64,000 nt of DNA from DASSFG01 sp035547915 (GCA_035547915.1 DASZTS010000123.1:1-64000), one strand, 5' to 3'; positions 27,244-36,278 are shown, counted from the stretch's first letter. Made by a program: numbers and translations. Notes: generated from the sequence alone by a model not told the origin.

Positions 27244-27279
27244 TGGACGTGGTCCGACTCGGCGGGCAATTCGGGCACC

Positions 27280-28362
27280 TTGACCTCGGTCGAAGGTTGC
27301 CTGGTCACCGCGTCCGGCGTCGACGTGTTGTGGAACGATGGCGACCTCTACGTCGAGAAGGAAGCGGGTGCGTTGCGGCGCGTCTGGCGCAGCGACCAGG
27401 AGGGGGCAACCTTCCTGTCGGGTCCGGCGGGCGAGTATTGCTCCGTCTGCTACGACACACGCTACGTCTGGGCGCCCCTCGCGCGAAAAGACGCCGCGCC
27501 GCGACTGATTGTGCTCGATCCCAAGAGCGAGGAAGCGTGGGAATTCACCGATGCGGAAGGTGGCTGGGAGGGCGTGTCGTCCGCGGTGACCGACCGGCGG
27601 ATCGAATTGCTGGTGGCACCTTGGCAGCCCGGCGGCGTGTGTTGCGTGCGCGTCTCGGGCAAGGAGCAATGGCTGGGGCTGCTCGAATTCTCACCTCCCG
27701 CCACGCGGCAGGCACGGCCCATCACCCAGCCGCCGCTGACCGACCTGCGAACGGGGATGAAAGAGATGTTCTCTCTCGGACCGATCGCGAAGGGAAACAC
27801 CCCACTGGTCGTCCTCGGGCGGATGCAATATCCGCAACTGCTGATCGATCCGGCTCGACAAACGGTCGTGCGGGCGAAACACAATTCGTGCCCCGGCACG
27901 GCGGGGCATTTCGTGGTACATGAAAGGGCCGTCTGGTGGACGATGGGCGGCGATCCACTGCCCGGATTTCCCCAAACGTCCGATCGCTCCGCCGACACGC
28001 TGTACCGGGCCAATCTCCCCGAGCTCGCCGAACAGGCGGCTCTGCTCCGTGCGCCGGCCGGACTGCTGGTGGCCGCCGACGGCAGACTCAATTTCCTGGG
28101 CGACCGCTTCTGTCGCTGGGACCCGCGCAGCGCCGATGTGGAAGTCGTCGATGTGGTTCCGCCGTGGAACTATCAGAGACTCGTCCTCCTGGCGGACAAC
28201 ATCGCGCCCATCAACCAGGCTCCGGCAGGCGATGGTGCCAAGCCGCTGCTCGAACGGGCCTTTCTGAGTTCGCATCACGGCCTGCTCGCGCAGACCACCG
28301 AGCCGGACGGCACCGGGCGCTGCTTTGCCGTGATGGGTCCGGCATCGTCGACTGCGCGCTAG
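27280..28362 (+). CDS. Propeller-like protein; probable 3' part of a gene split by in-frame TAA
   Basis: The frame encodes about 360 aa rich in beta-strands and Trp/Gly turns, for example VDVLWNDGDLYV, TRYVWAPLARKDAAPRLIVL, GHFVVHERAVWWTMGG and GRLNFLGDRFCRWDP. This suggests a beta-propeller, but no named family was recognised. It has no signal peptide or TM of its own. The first usable initiator is TTG 27280, with no Shine-Dalgarno. The twelve codons between the TAA and that TTG (WTWSDSAGNSGT) look like protein-coding sequence continuous with it. The simplest reading is that 26956-28362 was one gene for a membrane-anchored extracytoplasmic propeller, now split by TAA at 27241. Independent translation or stop readthrough remain possible. 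Confidence 0.65.
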   Translation: MTSVEGCLVTASGVDVLWNDGDLYVEKEAGALRRVWRSDQEGATFLSGPAGEYCSVCYDTRYVWAPLARKDAAPRLIVLDPKSEEAWEFTDAEGGWEGVSSAVTDRRIELLVAPWQPGGVCCVRVSGKEQWLGLLEFSPPATRQARPITQPPLTDLRTGMKEMFSLGPIAKGNTPLVVLGRMQYPQLLIDPARQTVVRAKHNSCPGTAGHFVVHERAVWWTMGGDPLPGFPQTSDRSADTLYRANLPELAEQAALLRAPAGLLVAADGRLNFLGDRFCRWDPRSADVEVVDVVPPWNYQRLVLLADNIAPINQAPAGDGAKPLLERAFLSSHHGLLAQTTEPDGTGRCFAVMGPASSTAR

Positions 28363-28560
28363 GATTGACCGATCGCGCGAATCGGCGCGGAAGATTCGAT
28401 ACAACCGGTCTGCCCGCGCCCCGCGCCGCGTCCTGCCGAGGCGTTCGACTCACCGCGATTGGATTATCTTCCGGCGGCGTCCGATAAAAAGATTCGATTG
28501 CGAAGATTTAAACATCTGTTTATTAACAACCCTGCGGCCGCAGCGCCCGGGAAGGTGGCC

Positions 28561-29832
28561 ATGTTCATCCGATTCTTCCGCCGCGAAACCAAGCTCGATT
28601 CCCGCACCCGCGCCGCAGCCCTGGCCGCGATCGCTTGGCTGGCTGGCATGGCCGCTTCCGGCACGGCCCAGGCCCAGTTCATACCGATCGACGGCTGGGA
28701 TGGTCAACTGTTCCCCTCGTACCTGATCGCCACGGCGGCCATCCGCTCAGCCACCGCCGAAGACGACGAAGAGAGTGACGAGTCGGAGGAGAGCGAGGAC
28801 GAATCCTCCGCGGTGCTGGGCGACAAGCGCGGCGTGCTCGGCGTGAGCGTGGAGTCGCCCGGCGAGGACACGGAGATCACCGTCACGATCACGGGCAGCG
28901 AGATCTTGGAGGAGAGCACCTTCAGCGGCACGCTGGAGGGCGAAGGCACCTACGTGATCTACCCGCCCATCAAGTACAAGTATGGCGTGCTCGCCAAGAA
29001 CAAGCAGTCGGTTCCCGTGTCGTTGACGTTCGAGGTCGAGATCGGCGACGAAGAAGTCGAAGTGCAGACCCGCACCATCACGCTGCGCTCGGTGAACGAC
29101 TGTCCTTTTTATATCTATCACGCCGACGGCACGTTCACCGACGTGTCGTTCACCTTCGCCGCCTATGTCAACGAGCAGCACCCGTTCGTCGACAAGATGC
29201 TGCGCGAGGCGCTCAACAGCAACATCGTCGATTCGTTCACCGGCTACCAGTCGGGCAACACGGCCGAGGTGTATCGGCAGGTCTATGCCATCTGGAACGC
29301 CCTCAGCGAACGCGACGTGCGGTACAGCAACATCACGACGTCGGCCGCCCAGAACAACACGGTGTCGAGCCAACACGTGCGGCTGATCGACGAGTCGATC
29401 AACAACGCGCAGGCCAACTGTGTCGACGGCAGTGTGCTGCTCGCGTCGATGCTGCGGAAGATCGACATCGAACCGATGCTCGTGTTCGTGCCCGGCCATT
29501 GTTACCTGGCCTTCTTCCTCGACGCCAAGGGAACGGATCTCGTAGGCCTGGAGACGACGCTCATCGGTTCCACGGCCGACGGCCAGACGACCCTGCCGGG
29601 CGTCGAAAACGTCGTCGACGACACCTGGCAGAACACGAATTCGTGGGGCACGTTCTGCGCGGCCGTGGCGATGGGCAATCAGGGCCTGCGGGACAACTAC
29701 AAGAAGTTCAACGAGAAGTCCGACCCCGAATATCAGCTCGTTCCCATCGCGGCCGCCCGCAAGCAGGGAATCCTGCCCATTCCCTTCGACTCGGCCACGA
29801 AGTTTGAGGCGACGGCCGGCGTCGAGGAATAG
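28561..29832 (+). CDS. Exported transglutaminase-like (papain-fold) protein
   Basis: This 423-aa protein has a signal peptide (AALAAIAWLAGMAASGTAQA) and a strongly acidic low-complexity stretch (EDDEESDESEESEDESS, about residues 62-78). A beta-rich region (about residues 85-180) follows, then a transglutaminase-like core. The catalytic candidates are Cys287 in NCVDGSVLLASML, His313 in VPGHCYLAFF and Glu331 in VGLETTL, in the order expected for that superfamily. An AAGGTGG Shine-Dalgarno precedes ATG 28561. It follows the large membrane protein and split propeller genes on the same strand and may belong with them. Activity could be protease, amidase or cross-linking; the sequence does not decide. 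Confidence 0.8.
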   Translation: MFIRFFRRETKLDSRTRAAALAAIAWLAGMAASGTAQAQFIPIDGWDGQLFPSYLIATAAIRSATAEDDEESDESEESEDESSAVLGDKRGVLGVSVESPGEDTEITVTITGSEILEESTFSGTLEGEGTYVIYPPIKYKYGVLAKNKQSVPVSLTFEVEIGDEEVEVQTRTITLRSVNDCPFYIYHADGTFTDVSFTFAAYVNEQHPFVDKMLREALNSNIVDSFTGYQSGNTAEVYRQVYAIWNALSERDVRYSNITTSAAQNNTVSSQHVRLIDESINNAQANCVDGSVLLASMLRKIDIEPMLVFVPGHCYLAFFLDAKGTDLVGLETTLIGSTADGQTTLPGVENVVDDTWQNTNSWGTFCAAVAMGNQGLRDNYKKFNEKSDPEYQLVPIAAARKQGILPIPFDSATKFEATAGVEE

Positions 29833-29846
29833 GCACTTAGGCTTAG

Positions 29847-29942
29847 AGCAACCGACAAAACCGGATTTAGCTTCACAGGAATCGGCGTTTCACGGCCGAT
29901 TCTTGCGCCCAAGGCGCTCGGACTTTCGGGTTCTGTCAGCCG
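29847..29942 (-). mobile_element. MITE-like repeat, copy C (inverted)
   Basis: This 96-bp copy in the opposite orientation lies just after the transglutaminase-like gene. Its ends on the plus strand are AGCAACCGACAAAACCGG and TTCTGTCAGCCG. The flanks share only CTTAG exactly. In the central hairpin the outer pair differs from copies A, B and D on both arms (GAATCGGC with GCCGATTC), so pairing is preserved. The rest of the 29833-30119 gap shows no gene. Confidence 0.75.
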
Positions 29943-30119
29943 CTCTTAGAGCGAGCCACCGCGGATCAGCTTCCAGGCTCTAATCGCCTCGAACAAGTCG
30001 TCAAACGCTCACGTAGGACCGGTGAGCCGACTTCGAGCAGCGCCGCCGGATTGCATCTGGCGGATCGATGACCTTGCTCGCTACCGTCCGGTCATGCGAG
30101 GCCCTCACGGAAAGATGAC

Positions 30120-30524
30120 GTGCGATACCGTCTAAAGACCCTGTTCATCCTCACGTTCTTGGTCGCCGTCGCGTGTGCCGTGTTGTTCTCGCTCCCCGCG
30201 GTGCTGTCGTTGGCCGTGTTGGGGGCGGTGGCCATGGTCACGCCGGCAGGGTTGATCGCGGGCATCATCTACGGCCGCGGTGCCAAGCGGGCGTTCGCGA
30301 TCGGGTGCCTCGCTTCGGGCGGCTGGGCGTTGTGGGCGTCGCCCTTCTTCGTCGCCGCCGCCCTCTCCGATGGCATCGATGTCAGCGACCAACCCATCGT
30401 CGTGCAGATCGCGTTCGTCGCCTATTACGCGGTCGTGGCGTTGGGCGGGGGCGTGAGCGTCGGCGTCAGGCGGCTCTGTTACCAGGGGCGCAACGGCATT
30501 CGGCCGCCCCGCGACTGTTGTTGA
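30120..30524 (+). CDS. Small hydrophobic membrane protein (planctomycete RYRLKTL type)
   Basis: This 134-aa protein starts at GTG 30120 with the leader MRYRLKTLFILTFLVAVACA, a pattern common to many short planctomycete membrane proteins of unknown function. Three hydrophobic segments are visible: about residues 5-45 (probably two helices), 60-80 (WALWASPFFVAAAL) and 93-115 (IVVQIAFVAYYAVVAL). A GGAAAG site precedes the start. Nothing in the neighbourhood indicates a role. The GTG start is set by the conserved leader, since no ATG is available. Confidence 0.65.
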   Translation: MRYRLKTLFILTFLVAVACAVLFSLPAVLSLAVLGAVAMVTPAGLIAGIIYGRGAKRAFAIGCLASGGWALWASPFFVAAALSDGIDVSDQPIVVQIAFVAYYAVVALGGGVSVGVRRLCYQGRNGIRPPRDCC

Positions 30525-30630
30525 TGGAACGTTTTGGCCATGTCGTGCGTCTTCAGATGGGGCTGGCTCCGGAGCACGCCCCCCGACGGCCCGACCCGTT
30601 ACACTCTGGCTCATACTCCGATTCTCGCCT

Positions 30631-31320
30631 TTGGCCGTCCCGATCACTTACCTGCTGCGGTCGCTGCTGTCACTGATCTTCTTCGAGGTCTTCCTGGGCG
30701 CGATGCTTTTCTGGCCGGCGGGGGATATTCGCTGGGTGAATGGCTGGTTGATGATGGTGGTTTTCTTCGTGCTGACGGTGCCGAGCATCGTGATCCTGTG
30801 GCGCGTGAACCCGGATATCTTCGTCGCCCGCAGCAAGATCCATGCGGGGACGAAGGGTTGGGACAGGATCGTCATCTGGGTGCTGGTGTCGGCGTTCTTC
30901 GCGGTCTTTCCGCTCGCCGCGCTCGACGCCGGCCGGCTGCACTGGTCGGCGGTGCCGCCTTGGTTGATGGCGGTTGGTTACGTTTTGCTCGCCGTCGGCT
31001 GGGCCGGTTCCATCTGGGTGTACGCCGTCAACAGGTTCGCCGAGCCCACGGTCCGCATCCAGACCGATCGCGGCCAGACGGTGATCGACACGGGGCCCTA
31101 TGCCATCGTCCGCCATCCGCTCTATATGTGGTCGCTCTTCCTGTTTCCCGCCTTTCCGTTGGCGCTCGGTTCGTATTGGGCGATCCTCCCCGGCGTGCTC
31201 GCCGCCATCGTGCTCGTCGTGCGCACCGCCTTGGAGGACCGCACGCTACACCGAGAGCTGCCCGGCTACCGCGAATACGCTCAGCGCGTGCGATATCGCC
31301 TGGTGCCCGGTATTTGGTAG
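30631..31320 (+). CDS. Isoprenylcysteine carboxyl methyltransferase-like membrane protein
   Basis: This 229-aa integral membrane protein has about five hydrophobic helices and the ICMT/PEMT-type C-terminal signature: DTGPYAIVRHPLYMWSLFL followed by AIVLVVRTALEDRTLHRELP and YREYAQRVRYRLVPGIW. In known family members this region binds S-adenosylmethionine and holds the conserved RHP and E residues. Bacterial members methylate unknown small or lipid substrates. The only plausible initiator before the first helix is TTG 30631, and there is no clear Shine-Dalgarno, so the start is uncertain. It converges with the spermidine-synthase-like gene, with repeat E between them. Confidence 0.8.
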   Translation: MAVPITYLLRSLLSLIFFEVFLGAMLFWPAGDIRWVNGWLMMVVFFVLTVPSIVILWRVNPDIFVARSKIHAGTKGWDRIVIWVLVSAFFAVFPLAALDAGRLHWSAVPPWLMAVGYVLLAVGWAGSIWVYAVNRFAEPTVRIQTDRGQTVIDTGPYAIVRHPLYMWSLFLFPAFPLALGSYWAILPGVLAAIVLVVRTALEDRTLHRELPGYREYAQRVRYRLVPGIW

Positions 31321-31389
31321 TTGCCGCGCGGGTCTCCCACTTCGTTCCGCGCCTCCGCCGGTGCTGCCCTTCCCGCGCCGCCGTTCACG

Positions 31390-31465
31390 CTTAGAGCCTG
31401 TCCGAGAACCGATGTTGCGACAGGAACGATTCGACTCGCCAGCAGGTTTTCGGATCGGCTCTAAG
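31390..31465 (+). mobile_element. Related 76-bp MITE-like element E
   Basis: Terminal inverted repeats CTTAGAGCCTGTCCGAGAACC and GGTTTTCGGATCGGCTCTAAG flank a short non-coding middle. The ends follow the same pattern as repeats A-D (AGAGC, then CCGA, then AACC), but the interior is different. Its right end overlaps and supplies the stop codon (31461-31463) of the spermidine-synthase-like gene. Confidence 0.6.
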
Positions 31466-33671
31466 AACCGCGCCAGTGAGCAATGCCCCATAAACTGGTG
31501 TAGTGGTCGGTCCAGAGGGGCAGCTCGGGTGAGGGTGAGAGGATCTGCCAGCGGCTGTCTTCGATGAGCGGGCCGAAGTCGTCTTCGTCGCGGGCGAGGA
31601 TCACCCATTGCGAGCTGGCCTTGCCGGCGGCTTTCTCTTCGGCGGGGACGGTGTTTTCGAGCTGCTCCCAACCCGCCAGCGATGAGGCGGCAGCCAGGTT
31701 GGCGAGCACCGGCCCGAGCTCCAAGAACTGGTTCGAGATGTGGAACGCCAGCACGCCGTGCGGCGCGAGTTTTTGCAGGTAGACCTGCATCGCTTCGACG
31801 GTGAGCAGGTGCACGGGGATCGCATCGCCGCTGAAGGCGTCGACGACGATCAGGCCGTAGTGGCGGTCGGGCGCGTCGGCCAGCGAGAGCCGCGCGTCGC
31901 CCAGCACGACGCGGCAGTCGGCCTGGCTGTCGCGCAGGTAGGTGAAGTAGCGGTCGTCGCGCGCTAGCCGCTCGACGGCCGGGTCGATCTCGTAGAACGT
32001 GAACTCCTGCCCGCCCTGCCCGTAGTAGGCGAGCGAGCCGACGCCCAGGCCGACGACGGCCACCGGTGGCTTCGATTCGAGCACGCTCACCGGCGCTGCG
32101 AACACCTGCCCGATGGGGCTCGTCGGATAGTAATACGCCAGCGGCAGCCCCCGGATCGCCGCATCGCCTTCGCGCCGCTGCTGGCCGTGCCGGATGCGGC
32201 CGTGGTGCAGGTAATAGAATTCGTTTTTGGTGTCGCCGCGGACCTGCAAGACCCCGTAGAAGTCGCGGCTGCGGAATTCGACCCGATCGACCACGTCGTC
32301 GTAATAGCCGACCACGGCCGAGAGTGCGGCGACACTCAGACCGAACGAGAGCGGCCGGCCGAGCGTCGAGGCGCAGAGCGCGAGGCAGGCCACGATCGGC
32401 CAGGCCGACTCCTCCTTCCACGTCTTGAACAGGATGACGGCCGAGATCAGGCCGATCAGCGGCGCCGCGGCCAGGTCGAGCCAGTTGCGTCCGGTCGGCC
32501 AGCGCCAGAGGACCAAGGGCGAGAGCATGCACGCCGCGGCGATGGCCAGCGGATACTCGGCCAGCGAGTTGAACAACAACGGCGCCAACAGCGCGTTGAA
32601 CAGTCCGCCCACCACGCCCCCGAACGACAACCAGAGATAATATTCCGTCAGGAACACGGGCGCCGGGCGCAGGCGGGCGAGTTCGGCATGGCACACCATC
32701 GCGGCACAGAAGAACGTGGCGAGGTGGACGGACGCCATCGCCAACATCGAATACTGTGCGCCCGCGTGCCAGGTGAAGGCCTGATAGATCTGCCCCATCA
32801 CGCAGATCGGCAGTGCCACGGCGAACAGCCGCGGCACCATGGTCGGCAGGCGCGCGAAGGCCAGCATGAAGCTGAGCAGGTAGAGCGCCAGCGGCACGAC
32901 CCACATCAACGGCACGGGCGAGACGTCGCTCGACAGGTGGCTGGTCACGCCCAACAGCAAGCTCGACGGCACGGCGGCCAGCGCGATCCAGTGCAACCGC
33001 GTGACGAGTGTCGGCGGCGCGGCGACCGGCACGGCCGACGCACGCGAGACGTTATCTTCCGTTTTGCGCGCTTGCCCGACGCCCGCGCGCCAAGCCATCA
33101 CGATGCAAGCCACCACGAGGGCCGAGAGCACCGCATAGCCGACCGTCCACAACCGGCTCTGGTCGCCGAGCGTGAAGCGCGGCTCGACGAAGAACGGATA
33201 GGCGATCAGCCCGAGCATGCTGCCGGCGTTGCTGGCGGCATAGAGGTAATACGGGTCGGCCGCCTGCCGATGCCGCGTGGCCGCGAACCACTGTTGCAGC
33301 AACGGGGCGGTCGACGCCACAACGAAGAACGGGAGGGCCACGGTGGCACAGAGCATGCCCAACAACGGTAGGATCGGGTCCGTGCCGCCGCGCGGTGCCC
33401 AATCGGCCTGCACGACGAGCGGCAGCACCAACCAGGGGAGCGCCAGCAACGCCAGGTGTACGACCAGTTGCGCCCGCGGCCGGCGCCAGCGAGTGAGCGC
33501 GTGGGCATAGCCATACCCGGCGAGGAGCGCTGCCTGGAAGAAGGCCAGGCACGTGTTCCACACGGCCCCCGCACCGCCGAAATACGGCAGCAGCATCTTG
33601 CCGATCATCGGCTCGACGAGGAACAGCAGTGCCGCGGCGGAGAAGAGAGTGACGGCGAAAAGCAGTGGCAT
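31461..33671 (-). CDS. Fused MFS-like membrane / spermidine-synthase-like protein
   Basis: This 736-aa protein has an N-terminal membrane half (about residues 1-480) with roughly twelve hydrophobic segments. It begins with the family hallmark LFSAAALLFLVEPMIGKMLL and FGGAGAVWNTCLAFFQAALL. The C-terminal half (about residues 510-720) is a spermidine-synthase-like Rossmann domain: VVGLGVGSLAYYG (SAM/dcSAM-binding Gly loop), YEIDPAVERLARD (acidic residue after strand 2) and LGDARLSLADAPDRHYGLIV followed by DAFSGDAIPVHLLT. Such fusions are common in bacteria, but a polyamine product has not been generally shown. The stop codon lies in the inverted-repeat end of element E, so the C-terminus may have been altered by its insertion. 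Confidence 0.87.
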   Translation of the reverse strand: MPLLFAVTLFSAAALLFLVEPMIGKMLLPYFGGAGAVWNTCLAFFQAALLAGYGYAHALTRWRRPRAQLVVHLALLALPWLVLPLVVQADWAPRGGTDPILPLLGMLCATVALPFFVVASTAPLLQQWFAATRHRQAADPYYLYAASNAGSMLGLIAYPFFVEPRFTLGDQSRLWTVGYAVLSALVVACIVMAWRAGVGQARKTEDNVSRASAVPVAAPPTLVTRLHWIALAAVPSSLLLGVTSHLSSDVSPVPLMWVVPLALYLLSFMLAFARLPTMVPRLFAVALPICVMGQIYQAFTWHAGAQYSMLAMASVHLATFFCAAMVCHAELARLRPAPVFLTEYYLWLSFGGVVGGLFNALLAPLLFNSLAEYPLAIAAACMLSPLVLWRWPTGRNWLDLAAAPLIGLISAVILFKTWKEESAWPIVACLALCASTLGRPLSFGLSVAALSAVVGYYDDVVDRVEFRSRDFYGVLQVRGDTKNEFYYLHHGRIRHGQQRREGDAAIRGLPLAYYYPTSPIGQVFAAPVSVLESKPPVAVVGLGVGSLAYYGQGGQEFTFYEIDPAVERLARDDRYFTYLRDSQADCRVVLGDARLSLADAPDRHYGLIVVDAFSGDAIPVHLLTVEAMQVYLQKLAPHGVLAFHISNQFLELGPVLANLAAASSLAGWEQLENTVPAEEKAAGKASSQWVILARDEDDFGPLIEDSRWQILSPSPELPLWTDHYTSLWGIAHWRGS

Positions 33672-33839
33672 TCGGCCCGAGCCCGAGACAATCTCGCGGG
33701 GGCGCGCACCACGCCGCCTGCCGCAATCAGCCCGATTCTAAACACCGCCCCCCCATTGATCCATCGGCCCGGACGGAGGGGAGCCCAACCGAGGAAGGCA
33801 CGGCGCATTCTCCCGCGCCGCCCCAGGGTAGAATCGGGT

Positions 33840-34277
33840 ATGGATGAAAATCCCTACCAATTGACAGGGCCACGCCGAGCTGCCGCATCATCCACTGATA
33901 GTCCTGCAAAACCAGAGCGCCTGGGCTGCCTCGCTTCTGCCTTGCTCGGTGCGTTGGTCGCGGTGATCGGAGCGTATCCCGTCGCTGCCCTGGTCGCGTT
34001 CTTCTACCGCTTTCCTATTCCATTTGCAGGGTACGCCAGTGGCTTCGAGGCTGTGGCACCGACCTTTGTCGCGGTCACGAAGTACGGCGCCATCGGCGGC
34101 TTCATAGTCGTTGCGGCGCTCGGCGCGCTTGCGGGGGTGCTCGGGAGCTATATCGCGTCCGCAGTTGGCGTGGGCCGAGAAGGGTCGCTTTATCTGCTGG
34201 CATGCCTGGCGGTCTTGGCCGACCTGCCTCCCGTGGTATTGCTTTCCGTATTGGACAAGATCATCGGGCATTGGTGA
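33840..34277 (+). CDS. Small membrane protein with DENPYQ leader
   Basis: This 145-aa protein begins MDENPYQLTGPRRAA, a short leader shared by many planctomycete membrane proteins. Three hydrophobic segments follow at about residues 29-55 (LASALLGALVAVIGAYPVAA), 80-105 (YGAIGGFIVVAALGALAGVL) and 115-138 (LYLLACLAVLADLPPVVLLS). No enzymatic motif was seen. The ATG at 33840 fits the conserved leader. It is divergent from the spermidine-synthase-like gene 168 bp away. Function unknown. Confidence 0.7.
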   Translation: MDENPYQLTGPRRAAASSTDSPAKPERLGCLASALLGALVAVIGAYPVAALVAFFYRFPIPFAGYASGFEAVAPTFVAVTKYGAIGGFIVVAALGALAGVLGSYIASAVGVGREGSLYLLACLAVLADLPPVVLLSVLDKIIGHW

Positions 34278-34458
34278 TAACACCCCCTCCCGACCGCCGT
34301 GGTATCCTCTGGATTGGACGAGAACAAGGCACGTCGCGCTGTTGAGTCTCGACCTAAACGGGTTCCGTCGCCAGTTCATCGCTTCTTTGGTCTGAATCCA
34401 GGCCAAAGCTCCGGTCGACATAATCTGACAGAAGCTCAAAGACCAAAGGACGGTACTC

Positions 34459-36261
34459 ATGCCGCCGGCCGCCGCGCGCAAATCGATCATTCGTTTCCTC
34501 GGTGCCATACTCGTCGGAGCAACCGATCGAACCGGATCGGGCCTCAAAGGTATCGTCGTTTTGTGGCCGAGATTTTGTCCAAGGCGTTGCGGCTTTCCGC
34601 TCTTGTCGGCCGCTCTGGTAGCTTGCTGCGCGGGATGGGGGTCGAACCAATCGAGCGCGCAGAACACCGGACGTCTCACCCCCGCAGAGGCCAAAGCACT
34701 CGCCCTGAAAGCGCATTCCGACGCCGCCGCGATGGATCATCTGCGGAGATTCTTCTATCGCGTCAAGTCGGGCAACGGCGTCGTCGATACCATGCGCGAC
34801 CGTGAGGAGTGTTCCATCGAGGGGCTCAAGGAGGCGCTCGACGGTCCCGTTGCGGACGCCGATTGGCTGCAATGGGGAGTTACCCTGGGATGGACCGAGA
34901 ACCACGCGATCTGGAGCGAGGGGGAACGGGAGGGCGGGGATTTCGGAAAGGGCACCGACACGTGGCGGCGAGAAGAAGTTTGGACCAAAGATCTCGCCTT
35001 TGACCGCACAGAGGTCGACGATGAGCCGGCTCGTTTCTTCTTTTGTCCGGCGAACCGAATCTGGGAGGGTAGACTGCGAGAGCTGGCCTATTTCCGTGTG
35101 TCGCCCCATCGTTTCTGGTGGGCGACGAGCGACGATCACAACGACCGCATCAGCCCGGTTCCTCCCGAGGAGGTGGATTATCGGTTCGTCACGAGAGAGC
35201 CGTTCGATCACGAGATCTGCGACGTCGTCGAATCGCGCGGCCGGGCGGAGCGGCTCTGGATCGGGCGCGAATCGGGACGCCTGCGTGGCGTGTTGGTCAT
35301 CAGCCGATATCGCGGCGATGAGTCGGAAGAACCGTTCTTCCAGACCGCTCGCGTGCAAAAGATCGCCGGCAAGCGTTTCCGCAATCAGCAAGAATATGTC
35401 GAGTGGATTCGGGGAAGCGCGGCCAGCGAACGGCAAAAGGTCGAGATTGCACGCGCTTGGTGCGAGCTCAATTTCGAGCGGTTGGGACCGAACGAGCTGA
35501 TTCGCTTTCGCGATTACCGTGAAATCTCACCGGGCGTTTGGATTCCGTTCCGTGAAGATCGGGCGTTCACGCACGGGGCGGACGGAAATCCGAAGGGGCA
35601 CAAGTACATTCGCCTCTGGGTGGCCGTCGAGGAGGTGCGCACCGACATCGATCTCGCCGATCGGGTGGAATCGTTACGGCCGCGGGAAGGAGAACACGTC
35701 CAAGACCAGCGTTTCGGTGTGGTGGTCGATTACGAGTACGAGCGCGATCGTACGCTAGACGATATCTTGAAGTTGGTCGAAGCCGCGCAACAACGACAAA
35801 TCGCTCGCGACTCCGCGCTCGCTGCCGCACAGGCGATGCAGAAGCTCGTAGGCTCGCCGGCGCCCGAGCTTGCGGGCAACGTGTGGCTCAACACCGACCA
35901 ACCGCCGACGTGGAACATTTTGCGCGGCAAACCCGTGCTGCTCGTGTCGTTTGATTTCAAGCAGCCATCGTTCCTACCGCTCATTCCACCGCTCTTGGCA
36001 TTTCAAAAGACGTATGGAGCGAAGGGGCTCGAGTTCCTCGGCGTCCATGCGAAAGGTGATCGCGACGAAGTCGCACGGCGTTTGACGACAGAGCACATCG
36101 AATTCCCCGTACTCATCGCAGACCGCAAGACCGAACAGCAGTTCGGCGGCGGATTCTTTTCCTTGCTGATCGACCGCGAAGGCAAGGTGGTGTCGGTTTA
36201 CAGAGACTCGCTCGCCCCACCCGCCGAGATCGAAGAGCTGCTGGAGGCGAAGAAAGAATAG
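34459..36261 (+). CDS. Exported protein with C-terminal redoxin fold lacking the CxxC motif
   Basis: This protein has up to 600 aa. The export signal lies late (CGFPLLSAALVACCAGWG, about residues 44-61, with a possible LVAC lipobox). The true start may therefore be the TTG at 34561 rather than ATG 34459. The middle 400 aa are unrecognised. The C-terminal 140 aa form an AhpC/TlpA-type thioredoxin fold (GSPAPELAGNVWLNTDQPPT, LRGKPVLLVSFDFKQPSFLP, GLEFLGVHAKGD, FSLLIDREGKVVSVYRDSLA). Where a TlpA protein has WCxxC this one has FKQPSF, so it cannot do ordinary dithiol chemistry. A paralogue with the same loss is at 43002-44324, on the other side of the second DUF1501 cluster. A binding or scaffolding role is inferred. 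Confidence 0.8.
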   Translation: MPPAAARKSIIRFLGAILVGATDRTGSGLKGIVVLWPRFCPRRCGFPLLSAALVACCAGWGSNQSSAQNTGRLTPAEAKALALKAHSDAAAMDHLRRFFYRVKSGNGVVDTMRDREECSIEGLKEALDGPVADADWLQWGVTLGWTENHAIWSEGEREGGDFGKGTDTWRREEVWTKDLAFDRTEVDDEPARFFFCPANRIWEGRLRELAYFRVSPHRFWWATSDDHNDRISPVPPEEVDYRFVTREPFDHEICDVVESRGRAERLWIGRESGRLRGVLVISRYRGDESEEPFFQTARVQKIAGKRFRNQQEYVEWIRGSAASERQKVEIARAWCELNFERLGPNELIRFRDYREISPGVWIPFREDRAFTHGADGNPKGHKYIRLWVAVEEVRTDIDLADRVESLRPREGEHVQDQRFGVVVDYEYERDRTLDDILKLVEAAQQRQIARDSALAAAQAMQKLVGSPAPELAGNVWLNTDQPPTWNILRGKPVLLVSFDFKQPSFLPLIPPLLAFQKTYGAKGLEFLGVHAKGDRDEVARRLTTEHIEFPVLIADRKTEQQFGGGFFSLLIDREGKVVSVYRDSLAPPAEIEELLEAKKE

Positions 36262-36278
36262 GTGGCGACGCGTGCAGC

